64,000 bases of DNA from Cryphonectria parasitica EP155 (taxonomy: Eukaryota > Ascomycota > Sordariomycetes > Diaporthales > Cryphonectriaceae). Position numbers and translations under genes: made by a program. Position 1 is the stretch's first letter; each line of letters starts with the position of its first letter. The stretch covers positions 1,302,001 through 1,366,000 of the forward strand of contig NW_024468917.1 in NCBI RefSeq assembly GCF_011745365.1. The letters are read 5' to 3'. Shown here in pieces: positions 38,075 through 48,879 of the stretch. Below the pieces are notes generated by a model. It was not told the origin of the DNA. It saw nothing but the letters and a program-made list of their open reading frames with translations, and ran no database searches.

Positions 38075-38876
38075 CTATTCCTCGTCCGGTACGCCGGAGA
38101 AGATCCCAAACCGCATTCGGTGACTCTGTAAAATGCGCTGTCAGTCTCTTGCATTCATCTATTCTGCTCAGCTTCGCGTTCATTTGCATGCAAGATACTC
38201 ACGAAAGGTAGTTTGGGAATCACAACTGCCAGCACCGCCAGGAAGTTGATGGTAAAGTAAGCCAGGTCGTAGTGGGTATAGTGCGTGCTGAGGAGGAAAA
38301 GCACAATCGGTACGCTCAGCAGAAACTTCTTGGCCGGGGTGTACTGCGCGCCATCGTCGATCTGCTCCCACATGTTCAAGTTGTCGTAGGCCCCTGCATT
38401 GAACTCAAATGGTATGCCTCGGACGTAGTGGAACATAAGGTAGGATCCGGCCATGTACGAAATATTCGTCAGCGTCCAGGAGGTCTCCTGTGACACGCCG
38501 GGGATGATATCGTAGAAGATCTTCAGGCACATGATCAGGAGGAAGTGAATCGTCCACGCCCCTATAAATGTTTTGACAATTAGCTCCCGTCTTCATGGAA
38601 AAGAAGGTGCGCCTCGTGGCAAGTTGTATTCGACGACCCCAAGGGAGATCTTCCTCCCCCTGCCCCACACCTCTTCTTCAAGGCTGCTGGGGGGTTTTTT
38701 TTCTCTCCTTCTTTTCTTCAAAAGTCTTCCTCACCTTTTGCATTCACCCAGTTTGCGTTGCCATTGGGCAAAGCAGCGCGATCGCTGAGCTGCTCGACAG
38801 GCTCGAGAGGCTCGTGATACACCTGGAGGATCGAACTGGACCTCCTCCTACGGGCCGAATTCTGTTCTTCCGCCAT
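38075..38876 (-). CDS. ORM1: ORMDL-family regulator of sphingolipid synthesis (Orm1-like)
   Basis: ER membrane protein. Orm proteins bind serine palmitoyltransferase and restrain the first step of sphingolipid synthesis. Exons are 38876-38735, 38561-38203 and 38125-38075, giving 183 residues. Introns are 173 and 77 nt, both with GTGAG donors. The reading frame reproduces the family signature: W-V-N-A-K-G-A-W-T-I-H, then I-P-G-V-S-Q-E-T-S-W-T-L-T-N, F-E-F-N-A-G-A-Y-D-N-L-N-M-W-E-Q, and Q-Y-T-P-A-K-K-F-L-L. Several membrane segments lie between them. The C-terminus I-F-S-G-V-P-D-E-E is encoded by a 17-codon last exon. The N-terminal R-R-R-R-S-S-S (9-15) matches the Ser cluster that Ypk1 phosphorylates in yeast Orm1/Orm2 to release inhibition, so phospho-regulation is likely conserved. 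The start is the Met beginning M-A-E-E-Q, the usual family position. Divergent from the Air-like gene. Confidence 0.95.
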
Positions 38877-40666
38877 TTTGTACACACTTCCTCGACGCGG
38901 ATTGTTGGTGCCCGCGTCGTAGGAGACGGTACGCTGGAGGAGGATTGGGGAAGACAGCTTGACGGTGTTGTCGTGAATCGCTGGGAAGGGCTGTTGGTCG
39001 TCCGGCCGGGCGGACGGGCGGGAGGTGAGGGGGAGGGAAGGTGTGGCAGCGTGGCAATACTCGATCGGGATGCTGAGACTCAAGTCGGTCTTTCTTGTGC
39101 TGAGCTAGGTACGTTCGGGTTTGGAGTTGTCCCGTCGAGCTGTTGCACTGGTCTGTCGCGAAGGGGTTCGTTCGGGTTGGTGAAAGAGATAAAACAGTAT
39201 CGATTCAGAAAAGATGGCTAGAAGAGCGAGCAGTCTAGGTCAGCCGACAGACATTCTCTGGCATAACCAAATGAGCTGGATAGATCACAAGCAGGGGAAG
39301 GGTTGATGTTGTCTCAAAGAAGAGAGGATGTGGGTGTGTATGTCTTGCTCATTGGGGGGACAGGATCCAGATATGCCTTGGTTTATTGGGTCCTCGTCCC
39401 AGACCGGATTCAGCCCGTGCTGCACATCGCCAGATCTCTGTGAGCCACACAGGCCCTGGGTCCAATGTGGGCACGGTGTGCTGGTCAGGTCAGGGGAGAA
39501 GGTCAGACAGGACCCGGCTGGCTATGCTTTGCAAAGAGGGAGGAGGGGGGGATGGTTGTTGTGTTCATGTCACCGCCATTGTCAGAAGAAGGAAGAAGGC
39601 CAAAAACAACTCACACAGTAGCAATGGACAATTAAGGGAATGGTGTTTTGGCTGTACAGAGTCAAGCCAGGCCAACAAAGGATCAGAGGCAGGAACTGAT
39701 CAGTTGAAGGAACCTCGTGACTGTCTTTGAAAACAGTGACGTGGAGATATGATGTTTGGATGTTGAAGAAAGACAAGGGCCCTGCGTGTCCAAAGTGTCT
39801 AGACTTCCGAACCTTGGAGCGGCTCGCCTGTCCCGATGCACTGCACCTCCAGCTCCAGCCTGCCACCTGCACCTCTGCTGCAACACTGAACCGCTAATCC
39901 ATATCCCTGGGCCCTCTTTGGTCCGCGGACTCCTCTGTAGCTCATCTGTTATGTGACGTCTCCACTGTTACCTGACCCATTCATGTAATTTGTATGCCAA
40001 TAACAGGTAGCTCCATGCCTTAGTGCTATCGCCACCTCCATGTCCCCAAAGGTGCAGGGTCCACCTCGAAAATGGGATAGCTGATCAGACTGGTAACAAC
40101 TTTTTGGCAACGACGCGTTTCTCAAAAACTTCATCAAGAGGCCCATCTCTGCATTGCATATCTCTCCCGCCAAGACGACCACCTCCAGCTGCTTCGCCCT
40201 CTGGTCTCCATAACTTCCTTTATGACTTAAGAAACCAGCTGTACGATCTATCACGCGGCATAGGTCTTTGTCCAAGGATTTTACCTCTTCACTAGGCTGG
40301 AATCACCACACCCCGCCAACCCGCTTAACCACTCTGGTGAATTGTCCAAGGGTCTCGTCCCACCTCAGGCCACAGTCCTCTCATTTTGTGTCAATATCAT
40401 CAGTGTCTACCATTTACCACACACCAGTGTGCACATCTCATTTCACCTCGACCTACCCCAGGCATGGAATATTGAGGGGCATATCTGCGACTTGTCAAGA
40501 CTCGTATTGTCCAAGATAGGGGCCCCAATCTAATTACAGACCAGTGGGGCCGAGGCGGGAAAAGCTTCAGAGGGGGGGCCACGAAACCAGCGGAGCCGAT
40601 GCGAAGGCCACATAAACCAGACCACATTCAAGGAGAGCCGCCAGAGACAACGCCCCGCCTTGATTG
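38877..40666. other. Divergent intergenic region between ORM1 and the Air-like gene
   Basis: 1.8 kb carrying the promoter sides of both flanking genes. No gene, tRNA or long repeat was recognised; open frames are short. Sequence complexity is higher than in the large spacers. Confidence 0.5.
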
Positions 40667-42838
40667 ATGAGAATGGCCGACGCAGAGGTGACAGTCGACG
40701 GAGGGGCGGAGATGACGGCCGCCAATGATGTTTTGACCCCAGGCGACGGAACACTGCCAGAGGGTGCTGGAGAGGCTGTAAAGCCTGTTGCGAGAGGGGA
40801 GACATCGCCAGCAGCGACGGGCAAGCGCCCAATAGTCGACGCAGTGCAGGACCAAGGACAAGAAGAACAGGCTGAAGAGGACCTGCCTCCTCGCAAGAAA
40901 GCTAGGAAGGGTTCCTCGCTCAGCAGTGCAGATGGCCATACACCGACGAGCGTCGATGAGGGAGAGATCAGTTCACCAAGAACTGAGAAGAGATCGACTT
41001 CGAGTCCAAGCGATGGTCAAGGCTCCAGATCCCCCGACGCACGCTCACAACCAACCCGGCCAACTTCTGGGGTACCCGGGCTGCGTACTTCTTTCGGTAC
41101 AGGTGCTCAAGGCTCAGAGCAGCAAGGTGGCAATCCCGACTTGTTGATATACAATCCCTTAACGCCACATCAGCGCGACGGGCTTGTGCAGGCTATCCAA
41201 GCCGGTGAGGCAGAGACCGTTGCGCCTGTCAACAAACGAGACCTGCTGTGGACTGTGAATCCTATCAAGTCTGAATATGTCGTGGGCACTACCTGGTTGG
41301 AAATATTTGAATCCATCCTAGACAAGTGGTGTGAGGCGTTTGTGGCCCAGAACCAGGAAAATATAGAAAAGGTCGGCCTCGCACCGAGTTTCTTGAAGAA
41401 GGCATTTATGAGGCGGCTGGAGGGCGATATCACACCTGACATGCCTCAGCTCATGCACACCACTGCAAAGAAGCATCTGAAGGACCCCGAAACCAGCCGC
41501 TTGCGAGACTTTGCAGGTGACTTCAAACCTGACCCAAAAAAGATGGCCAAGAACCTGGCCAAAAAGCAGGCTAAGGAAGCCAAAGCGAAAGAGACCAAAC
41601 GGCAACAACAGCCCAATGTCACTTCGGACAATCCAGTCCAACCCAACGATGCCAACAATGGATCTGAAGTAGTTTCAAGCGATCACGCTGCTGCTCAGCA
41701 GACACAAGACACCACGGTCGAGAAGGAGGATGGCGAGGTTGACGAAGACCAAGCCAGTGATGTCGAGATGGACGCCGCCGCTACTGCCCCAGAGGAGATA
41801 TCAGTCCCTCAAGCCGAACTCGACCAGCGACACCATTACTACCCTGAAGTTCCAGACAACGCGGTCTTCTGCCTCACCTGCGCCCAGGCCGGCCATTCCA
41901 CAACAAGCTGCCCCGAGGCCAAATGCAAGTTCTGTTCCGGTCCACACTTCAATTACGAGTGCCCAACACGCCAACGGTGTAGCAAGTGCAGAAAGCTTGG
42001 GCATACCAAAGCAAAGTGCTCAGAGAAGCTTGCGGCAGCCCCAGGCGAAGTCACAATGGAGTGCGCCGTCTGCGAGGGCCATGACCATTCGGAGCAGAAC
42101 TGCACCAGCCTCTGGCAGGTCTACCGGCCCCAGCCAGGCAAGGTCAAAAAGGTCAAGTCGCTGCCTATTTTCTGTTACTGCTGCGGGGAAGAGGGCCACT
42201 ATGGTGGAGATTGTGGCCTTGCAGACCTCAGTGTCCCTCCCACCAAGATCTGGACTTATTCGGTCGCCTCTCTGTACATCGACCCCGCAAGCAACGAGGA
42301 AGCTCTCGCGTACAGGAACCCCCTCCCTCCTCCACCAACCATCTCGGCGCCCGTGATTCCCGGTCGCAGCATCAAGCCACAGTCACATATTTTCTTCGAA
42401 GAGAGTGATGACGAGGATCACGCGGATGCTCTTGTACGAGGTACCGCGGCTAGGCCCGCTCAGAAGCCCATGGGCAAGATCCAAATCGCGTCCAACATCA
42501 GCTTTGGTGGCCCCCCAGCAATATCTGCAGCAGGCCCGTCGAATCCCAAGAAGCGGCAGCAGCCCCAGCAAAACACAAACAACCGCTATCCTCGACGCGA
42601 CCGGAACCCCTGGCCTGATGATTCTCGCCCCATCCCTCCTCCTCTGCGGCAGGGAGGTAAGGACTACCCTCTGCGGAATGGGAGAAAGGTCCCCAAGGCG
42701 GGCCAGGGCGAGCTTCGGTCTCAAGCTGCCGGAGGGTCTCAGCAAGGTGGTTCTCGTGGGGGTGGAGGAGGTAACAATCGGGGCCGTGGCGGGTTTAGTA
42801 GCTTTAGCAAGCGGAATCGTGGGCGCGGTTTTAAATGA
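40667..42838 (+). CDS. Air1/Air2-like zinc-knuckle RNA-binding protein (TRAMP subunit)
   Basis: Air proteins are the RNA-binding subunits of the nuclear TRAMP complex (with a Trf4/5 poly(A) polymerase and Mtr4 helicase), which tags aberrant RNA for the exosome. Single exon, 723 residues from the first ATG; a second in-frame Met two codons later is equally possible. The N-terminal 400 residues are acidic and mostly disordered, with a K-K-x-R-K basic patch near 86-90. Five zinc knuckles follow: C402-C405-H410-C415, C420-C423-H427-C432 (one residue short before His), C438-C441-H446-C451, C466-C469-H474-C479 and C503-C506-H511-C516. Between knuckles 4 and 5 is L-W-Q-V-Y-R-P, like the I-W-R-x-Y linker of Air proteins. 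The C-terminus is rich in Gly, Arg and Pro, with RGG-like repeats. It is longer than yeast Air1/2 (about 350 residues). Another CCHC RNA-binding protein is the alternative. Confidence 0.83.
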   Translation: MRMADAEVTVDGGAEMTAANDVLTPGDGTLPEGAGEAVKPVARGETSPAATGKRPIVDAVQDQGQEEQAEEDLPPRKKARKGSSLSSADGHTPTSVDEGEISSPRTEKRSTSSPSDGQGSRSPDARSQPTRPTSGVPGLRTSFGTGAQGSEQQGGNPDLLIYNPLTPHQRDGLVQAIQAGEAETVAPVNKRDLLWTVNPIKSEYVVGTTWLEIFESILDKWCEAFVAQNQENIEKVGLAPSFLKKAFMRRLEGDITPDMPQLMHTTAKKHLKDPETSRLRDFAGDFKPDPKKMAKNLAKKQAKEAKAKETKRQQQPNVTSDNPVQPNDANNGSEVVSSDHAAAQQTQDTTVEKEDGEVDEDQASDVEMDAAATAPEEISVPQAELDQRHHYYPEVPDNAVFCLTCAQAGHSTTSCPEAKCKFCSGPHFNYECPTRQRCSKCRKLGHTKAKCSEKLAAAPGEVTMECAVCEGHDHSEQNCTSLWQVYRPQPGKVKKVKSLPIFCYCCGEEGHYGGDCGLADLSVPPTKIWTYSVASLYIDPASNEEALAYRNPLPPPPTISAPVIPGRSIKPQSHIFFEESDDEDHADALVRGTAARPAQKPMGKIQIASNISFGGPPAISAAGPSNPKKRQQPQQNTNNRYPRRDRNPWPDDSRPIPPPLRQGGKDYPLRNGRKVPKAGQGELRSQAAGGSQQGGSRGGGGGNNRGRGGFSSFSKRNRGRGFK

Positions 42839-43775
42839 GGCCAAAGAGTCACGCTTGGATTTTTGCTAGAAAGGTAGCAGCGGTTACTTCCATGAACTAG
42901 GACCGTTGTCAGATCAGTCAGTGCGGTTGAGACTTTGCAGGATGAGGAAAATAAGACTTCACCATCTTCGAGCCTCGCATATAGAGACACAAATTGGCGA
43001 GTGCGTACAGGAGTTTCGAGTCCGACCCCAGACTCTCTTCGCAGCAATACAATCCGGCAGACATCTACTGCACGTCATAATGTCTCTCATTCCTCAGTAC
43101 ATTCAATTGTCTTTTGCCACTTTGCACGTACTACCCACCCCCCCCCCCCTACCCGCCCCAGGCCCTCGCAGTAATTTGATACGAGTCAATCCACCATACG
43201 ACTCTATTTACTCTCGTGACGAGCACCCTAGTCTGAGGCGAATCTCTCCAAATAGAGCCGAGTTGCGAAGCGGACTTGACTTGCCTTGGATGAGAGCTGC
43301 GTCATCTTATTTTGGGTGTACAACTGCTGGCTTCACAATCGAGGCGCCAATGTTTTTGTTAGGAGGTACCTGCCCTCATTACCTCAGCAAGCAACAGCAG
43401 CCGGCCAACATATCTTCTCCTCCCCTCTTTCCAATTGTCGACTTTCACCTTTCGAAATCGTCCATTCTGCCCGCCCTCCCACACTTCCTTTCCCAATCTT
43501 TTAGCCAACATCTCTCCGCTCCATTCTTTTCACTCTTGTCTACCCATTAGACCAAGGCTGGGAATCCCGCCCCGCCGTGTGTATGTCGGTGTCGGCCCTG
43601 CATCTTGATCTGCAGGTGTTCATTCGCCCCCCCCCCCCCCGCACCTGCTGCACCACCACCATTGCAACTGCGAGCCAGCCTCTCATTCCGACACCACATC
43701 AACCGACTGACAAAGAGATTGCCATCCTCGAACCACACGCACATATCAACACCAGCATAACAGCCAGTGCCTAGG
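42839..43775. other. Spacer between the Air-like and 2EXR genes
   Basis: Pyrimidine-rich 0.9 kb with C-runs near 43138 and 43628. A long plus-strand frame (42906-43550) has no ATG at its start and no recognisable content; it is probably non-coding. The pyrimidine-rich part just before 43776 is probably the 5' leader and promoter of the 2EXR gene. Confidence 0.5.
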
Positions 43776-44798
43776 ATGACCAAGATGCAGGGCAAGAGCG
43801 AGATGTGCAGCAAGGCCGTTGCCAAGAAAAAATCTCCCGTCTTTCACAAATTCACAGAGCTATCGGCCGAGCTCCGCCTGCTCATCATCGGCGCGGCGCT
43901 CGACGAGGACCGCAAGCACCGTCCAACCCGAGTGGTGCTGCTCGACCCCACCACGCGGCGTATCTCCCCGACGGTGGACCTTGGGGACAATCCCTCGCCC
44001 CTTCTTTTCGTCAACATGGAGTTTCGCGAAGCTGCCCTCGAAACTTACGTCAGGCTGTCCGTACTGGACTTGGGCTACCCGGACGTTGGACAGTATGGCA
44101 ACGAGACCGACTGGTACGATGGTGATGGCTGTCTGCGTTATGTTCCGGCCATCGCCCAGCAGATTGACCGCGAGGCCGAAAGGGGCAAACCTAGGGTAAT
44201 TTCTGACACTTATCTTGTCTCTTTCTCTCCACTTCTCATGCTCATACACATACACATCACGCCGTATTCGAAGCATCTGTCGAGCCATGACATGACAAGG
44301 ACGCGGACTGACCAGAGGCATCCATCCGTTCAGGGCGGCATCTATCTCGACGTCAAGAAAGACATCTTCATCATAGGCTCCACACCTAGACAGATCCTCG
44401 AGACAGGCGCCTTCCAGGAGATGTGTGACTGCGAAGAGGGCCCCTGGTGTCTGCCTGCCTTCCGCCTCACCGAGAAACTTCCCTTCGAAGCCTGTGCCGA
44501 GGTCGTGACGATGCGTGAGCTCACATGGGATCCCGCCAGGAGCTGTACCCATTGCGGTACTTACCATCCTCCCCGGTCCGACAAGGACTTCTTCATGAGC
44601 AGGGGCCACATCCCTCCTCTGTATGACGCCGCCATCTTCTCCAGTGTGAGCGCGTTTGGCTATTATATCATGAGTGGGGATGTTGACCCGGAGCAGTTCC
44701 TATTCGAGGTGACCGCCCTGGAGAGCGCCGATTTCCTGAAGGAGTGGAGTGAGAGGTTCTATAAGGCTGTGTACCTCAACGGCAAGATTGTGGCTTGA
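43776..44798 (+). CDS. 2EXR-domain fungal protein
   Basis: The 2EXR family is large and fungal, of unknown biochemical role. Exons are 43776-44195 and 44334-44798, giving 294 residues. The 138-nt intron starts GTAATT, has a CTGAC branch site 21 nt before its CAG end, and joins in phase 0. The domain starts near residue 23 with F-H-K-F-T-E-L-S-A-E-L-R-L-L-I-I, followed by a Pro-x-Leu-Leu-F-V-N-x-E-x-R-E-A motif near 75-87, the usual two halves of the domain. The second exon carries a Cys-containing segment (M-C-D-C-E-E and C-T-H-C-G-T-Y-H), possibly a structural zinc site, which is inference. The start is the first ATG after a GTG in the same frame; a second Met is three codons on. The intron has no in-frame stop, so retention would add 46 residues. 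Confidence 0.75.
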   Translation: MTKMQGKSEMCSKAVAKKKSPVFHKFTELSAELRLLIIGAALDEDRKHRPTRVVLLDPTTRRISPTVDLGDNPSPLLFVNMEFREAALETYVRLSVLDLGYPDVGQYGNETDWYDGDGCLRYVPAIAQQIDREAERGKPRVISDTYLVSFSPLLMLIHIHITPYSKHLSSHDMTRTRTDQRHPSVQGGIYLDVKKDIFIIGSTPRQILETGAFQEMCDCEEGPWCLPAFRLTEKLPFEACAEVVTMRELTWDPARSCTHCGTYHPPRSDKDFFMSRGHIPPLYDAAIFSSVSAFGYYIMSGDVDPEQFLFEVTALESADFLKEWSERFYKAVYLNGKIVA

Positions 44799-46889
44799 TC
44801 TGGATGGTCCAGCATCCACTGAATCCAGGGGTGACTTGATGACAACTTGTTATTGGAGGAGGACGTTTTGCGGAACCTGCCAGCTCCACGCGACAGATGG
44901 AACAGTCCTGGACTGGAGGTACCGTTCCTAATCATGATTGATGACACTGACGACTTAATGAACAGATAAGAGTGGGAAGAAGAAAGCATATCTTGGGGTT
45001 CTCTTTTCATTTGTAATGCTGTCCTGTATTGTAGATTCTCCTAATCTTGGTCAAGATGTCCTGGATGTTCTGGGCGGTCGTATCACGTGCTTTGAGCACA
45101 GGATCCATTCGACCAAGTCCTTGCATCTTCCACCTGCCCCGTGGCCATCAATTTGGTGGAGATTGAAGAAGGCCTGCAATCTTTCCACTACTGGCCCCCC
45201 CCTTCACCCTGTCTCCCCTTCAGAGGGTTGTCTGCTGTGCATCGCGTAAGTGAAAAGGGCATTGTGGGAACTGCAGTGCCTCAGACTGACCATGTCCCCC
45301 AAATACTCGGCACTTTCTCCAGCTGGTACTCTCACATAGATCTGTATGGATCATGATATCATTGCTTTAGAGTGAGGCCCTCGGTGGTGTGGAGGCATCC
45401 AATGGTACCTGGCCACCATCATAAATATAGATGTATGAAGACATCTGCTCCAAAGTCATTCGGGAGAACAGCACACTATGGAGAGAGCAGTAGATACACA
45501 TCATCTTGCTCTTCAGCATACCTGAGGTTATCTCAACTTAATTTTTGTTATTATTATGTACTATAGCAGTACTTTAGATAAGAGAGAGCCATTCAAAAAC
45601 TCCGCTTGTTGTTTGTTGCTTATGCATCATGGCACATCCTGCTTTTCCCCTGTGAACACTTGCCCAGCAAACAGATGAGCCTGAACTTGGATTGGCACAT
45701 GCATGTGAGCCCAACCGCATTCCTTTTCAGGTCTTGATGAGCTAGCATGAATTAGTTGGTTGGTTTCCCATTTTCTCACTTGTCGAGGTTCAATCACTAT
45801 GAATGTTCATTAAACACATGCATCAAGTCTGCCGATGATGATGACAAAAGAAAAGCCAGAAGAAAACCCGCCCCCCCCCCCCCCTCTTGCTTTTTCTTCC
45901 CTCCCTCACCTACTTTCCTTCTTGTTTCTTATTTTCTATTTGTCCTTTGTTTCTTGTTCCTTTCAGACCGTCTCTGTATTTATCATGAATTCTCTTATGT
46001 AACATCAATGAAAGAAGAGAGGGAAGGAACCAGAGATGCATCAAAAGTGAGATGTGACATTATCCACGCTCTGGTTACCCAATTCAGCACCCTGACTGTG
46101 CGCGTGCACCACAGTCCAACATGTTTTACTTTTTCCTTTCTACGGTACTGATCATTGGGCGTACATCTTTCATGCTGCCCCTTCCCTGAGGTGGGCCCCG
46201 GGGTCAGGAACCCACTCCTGCCATTGTGCTCATGAACAAACCCCACCATTGCCCCCCCTTCCTCTTCTTTGGGTACTGACTGACTGAGAAAACATGTCAC
46301 TTTGCTGGCAAGGCAAGAGCATGCATGGCACAAGTGGTCTTGTGCAAAAGTGCCCTGTTGGGAACCCGCAGTGGGCATTGGGGAGAAAGAAAAAAGGGTA
46401 GGCACTGGATGTACAGGTAGGTACTGTTACAAGTTTCAAGATGTCGCCATGTAATTACATGCCCCCTCCGCCTTCTCTCTCAAACCAGCCACACAAACTC
46501 TACTTCTCTCTCTCTTCCTCTTTATTTTCTTATTGATGATGGGTACTTCGGAAAGCGGTCTGGAAGAGACACCTTCCAATTGGGGATAATGCTGTACTAC
46601 TATGTTTGTGTGGATGTTTGAAGGTTTTCATACCACTACTCCTGCATTTGGAGCGGCAAGGCGGGAAGTGAGTTGAGTACATCGCTGCAGATCAGGCCAC
46701 CTGACCCGCCCCTCTTGACCGTGAGTTGACCAGGGGGTTGCAAATCAGGGGTGGTGGGAAAAGATTGTACACGAGATCACCTGAGGCCGCGAACAGAGTC
46801 CAACCCGACAGCCCCATTTCTGTTGGGAAGTTGGGAAGGGGGCTGAAGGAATTTCAACGGTGTGGTGGTGTACCCAAAGGTTGTGAGCA
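44799..46889. other. Intergenic spacer after the 2EXR gene
   Basis: Contains a C14 run near 45870, CT-rich patches and GTACTATAG-type motifs near 45556. No gene or RNA recognised. Confidence 0.5.
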
Positions 46890-47327
46890 ATGAGGAAAGA
46901 GAAGAACTCATCACGGCACGCAAGTACAAAACAATGGTTGCATTCTACGACGGATTTGGATTACCACAGGTGTTCTGTAGCACACACACACACACCAGCA
47001 GTGCTCGGTCGACAAGGGCCGGGGCCAGGAGTGGGGGGAGGAAACGGTCGAGAAACGTTGGTTCGACGTGTGTGTTTTCTTTCCCTTCCCCTGGGACGGA
47101 ATGACTTGGCACGGATGCAAGCAGGCATGCCGCTCCTGCAAGAGCTAAGTCCCAGCTCATTGGGAACCGGTATGCATTGCGCTCTGACCGAGGCGGCCAA
47201 GCTGCGCGTGCTAGAACAAATGGAGACATGCATAGCATCCTTCACATGCAAGAAGGGCCTGTCCGGCCGGAGGGTATTGTCGGGACCTGGTCGTGGCGTT
47301 GGCGGAAGCCGTCGTCGCGGAGTTTGA
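46890..47327 (+). CDS. Doubtful small ORF, no known family
   Basis: An ATG-initiated frame of 145 codons. The first half crosses a CA repeat and looks non-coding. The second half, from about residue 70, has protein-like composition: R-M-Q-A-G-M-P-L-L-Q-E-L, then a helical L-T-E-A-A-K-L-R-V-L-E-Q-M-E segment, then a Gly/Arg-rich tail. Just before, in another frame (46862-46972), is another protein-like stretch with N-E-E-R-E-E-L. The two could be exons of one small gene around an intron covering the CA repeat, but no good donor follows the first. No family is recognised. Confidence 0.22.
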   Translation: MRKEKNSSRHASTKQWLHSTTDLDYHRCSVAHTHTPAVLGRQGPGPGVGGGNGRETLVRRVCFLSLPLGRNDLARMQAGMPLLQELSPSSLGTGMHCALTEAAKLRVLEQMETCIASFTCKKGLSGRRVLSGPGRGVGGSRRRGV

Positions 47328-48879
47328 TTGAAGAAGACCTGGGTATTTGATCTCCTAAAAGGTCGAGTCTATAAGAGGCCCTGTTTCTTCTGCTTGTTCA
47401 CTTTTCTTTTTCTCCTCTTCCGCTTCCCCCCAGAGTCGTCGTGCAGTCACACCCCTGCGACACACACATAACGTGATAGGGGTTGCGCCTGACGTGCCTC
47501 CTCCTCTCGAGCCTGGAGGCAGGGGAGCTGGTGTGTCTCATCAGTAGCAAACACCGGTCATGGAAGGGCGGGCGGGTATGTTGGACCGGTGACTGGGTGT
47601 GTCGAAACGGAGAGGAGGGGGGCAGTGGCGGCCTGCCCACTAGCAATTCCCGCCATCGAAATCATGCAGTGAGGGAAATGTACAGTACAACAGAGCGCGG
47701 ACCTTGTCTCCCGAACCACGCAGATACTCATCTAACCATCTCATCTGCTGTTCTACCACACACCCCCCCCACCCCCCTGCAGCTTACACGTCGACAAGTT
47801 GGCCGTGTAACATTGCCCTCGCAAAGGGGTTCCTGACCAGGTCGCTCCGATCGTTTGCAAACTGGGGTGAGAAATTACGAGGGAACAGAGAAAAGAGAAA
47901 GTAGAGACGATGCATGTCTTACTGATTCCTATGTTTCCCGTGGGACGATAATTCTGGTTCGTATCAGAGACAAGGGGAGGAAGAAAAAGAAAGAAAAGCA
48001 AAGAAGAAAAGAAGGGACAGGATGAAGAGAGTAACGTTTCTGACAGCCGAGCTGGGAAGGATTTGCGGAGGCGAGAGAAGTAGCAGATGCAAGGTACTTG
48101 CAAGGAACATTAGTGCCATGCTATATGACAAGCTCACAGATGCTTGGTGTTTATGCAATTAAAGGAACGATTGTGAGGAACCATGTAGCTTCCTGGAGAT
48201 CGCAGGGGGGGAGGGGTGCGCCGCCCACCGCGTGACTGTTGATGAGGCGTTCGAGAAAGTGAGATGTGAGTATAGTGAAAGTTCCAGATAGAACGGAGGC
48301 TGCTCACACTACCGGATGTCGGGTGGGGCCGTTGATGCTAGGCTTAACCCGGCTTGGCGTCCATCAGACTTATCGCTTATCGCGACCAGGTGCGAACCCT
48401 CACCCTCGCACCTTCCCGACCTCATGTGAGGCCATCACCGTGTGTATTCTTGCGTTTGCGTCGGTTTTTGACGACAGGCCCAAGCCCCGGGTCATGGGCA
48501 GATCTCTCCACCATTGAGGATCTCTTCCAAAAGAAAGCATCAGCTTGTCAGACGGGATCGATGGTTGACCACCCAGAAATATCGAGGGCCGGGACTTGCG
48601 AACAGGGCATCACAAAACCAGACGAGCTCGACGGGGCTGAGACATCTCGGCCATAGAGCAGCATCAACACCCCTCTTCAGCTTCGTCCTCCCCTGAGAAG
48701 TCAAGGCAGAGGAGTCTCCAAACTGACCTTCCAGAGGGAGAAAGACTGACACCAGGTTCGGATCCTGTACCTCTGTCCGTCGTCGACGACTTGGGACTTC
48801 CCAAGGCCAACAAGAGTGCTCGCCTGGTCAACTCGATCGGCCGCGCTGCGCTGCGCTGCGCGGGCAAACCCGTGGCGCC
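47328..48879. other. Intergenic spacer upstream of ATG5
   Basis: Short open frames only. Contains a C-run near 47765 and a GTACAGTAC motif near 47681. The last few hundred bases should hold the ATG5 promoter and 5' leader; no clear regulatory site was identified. Confidence 0.5.

Noticed and set aside
37827..38189. Minus-strand 120-codon frame
   Set aside because: It is another frame over the ORM1 second intron and last exon; the spliced ORM1 frame matches the family and ends at 38075.
41730..42356. Plus-strand 208-codon Ser/Arg/Pro-rich frame
   Set aside because: Out-of-frame shadow inside the Air-like gene, whose own frame carries five zinc knuckles.
42906..43550. Plus-strand open frame of about 214 codons between the Air-like and 2EXR genes
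   Set aside because: It begins with TTG, crosses a C-run, shows no domain and has the pyrimidine-rich composition of leader or spacer DNA.
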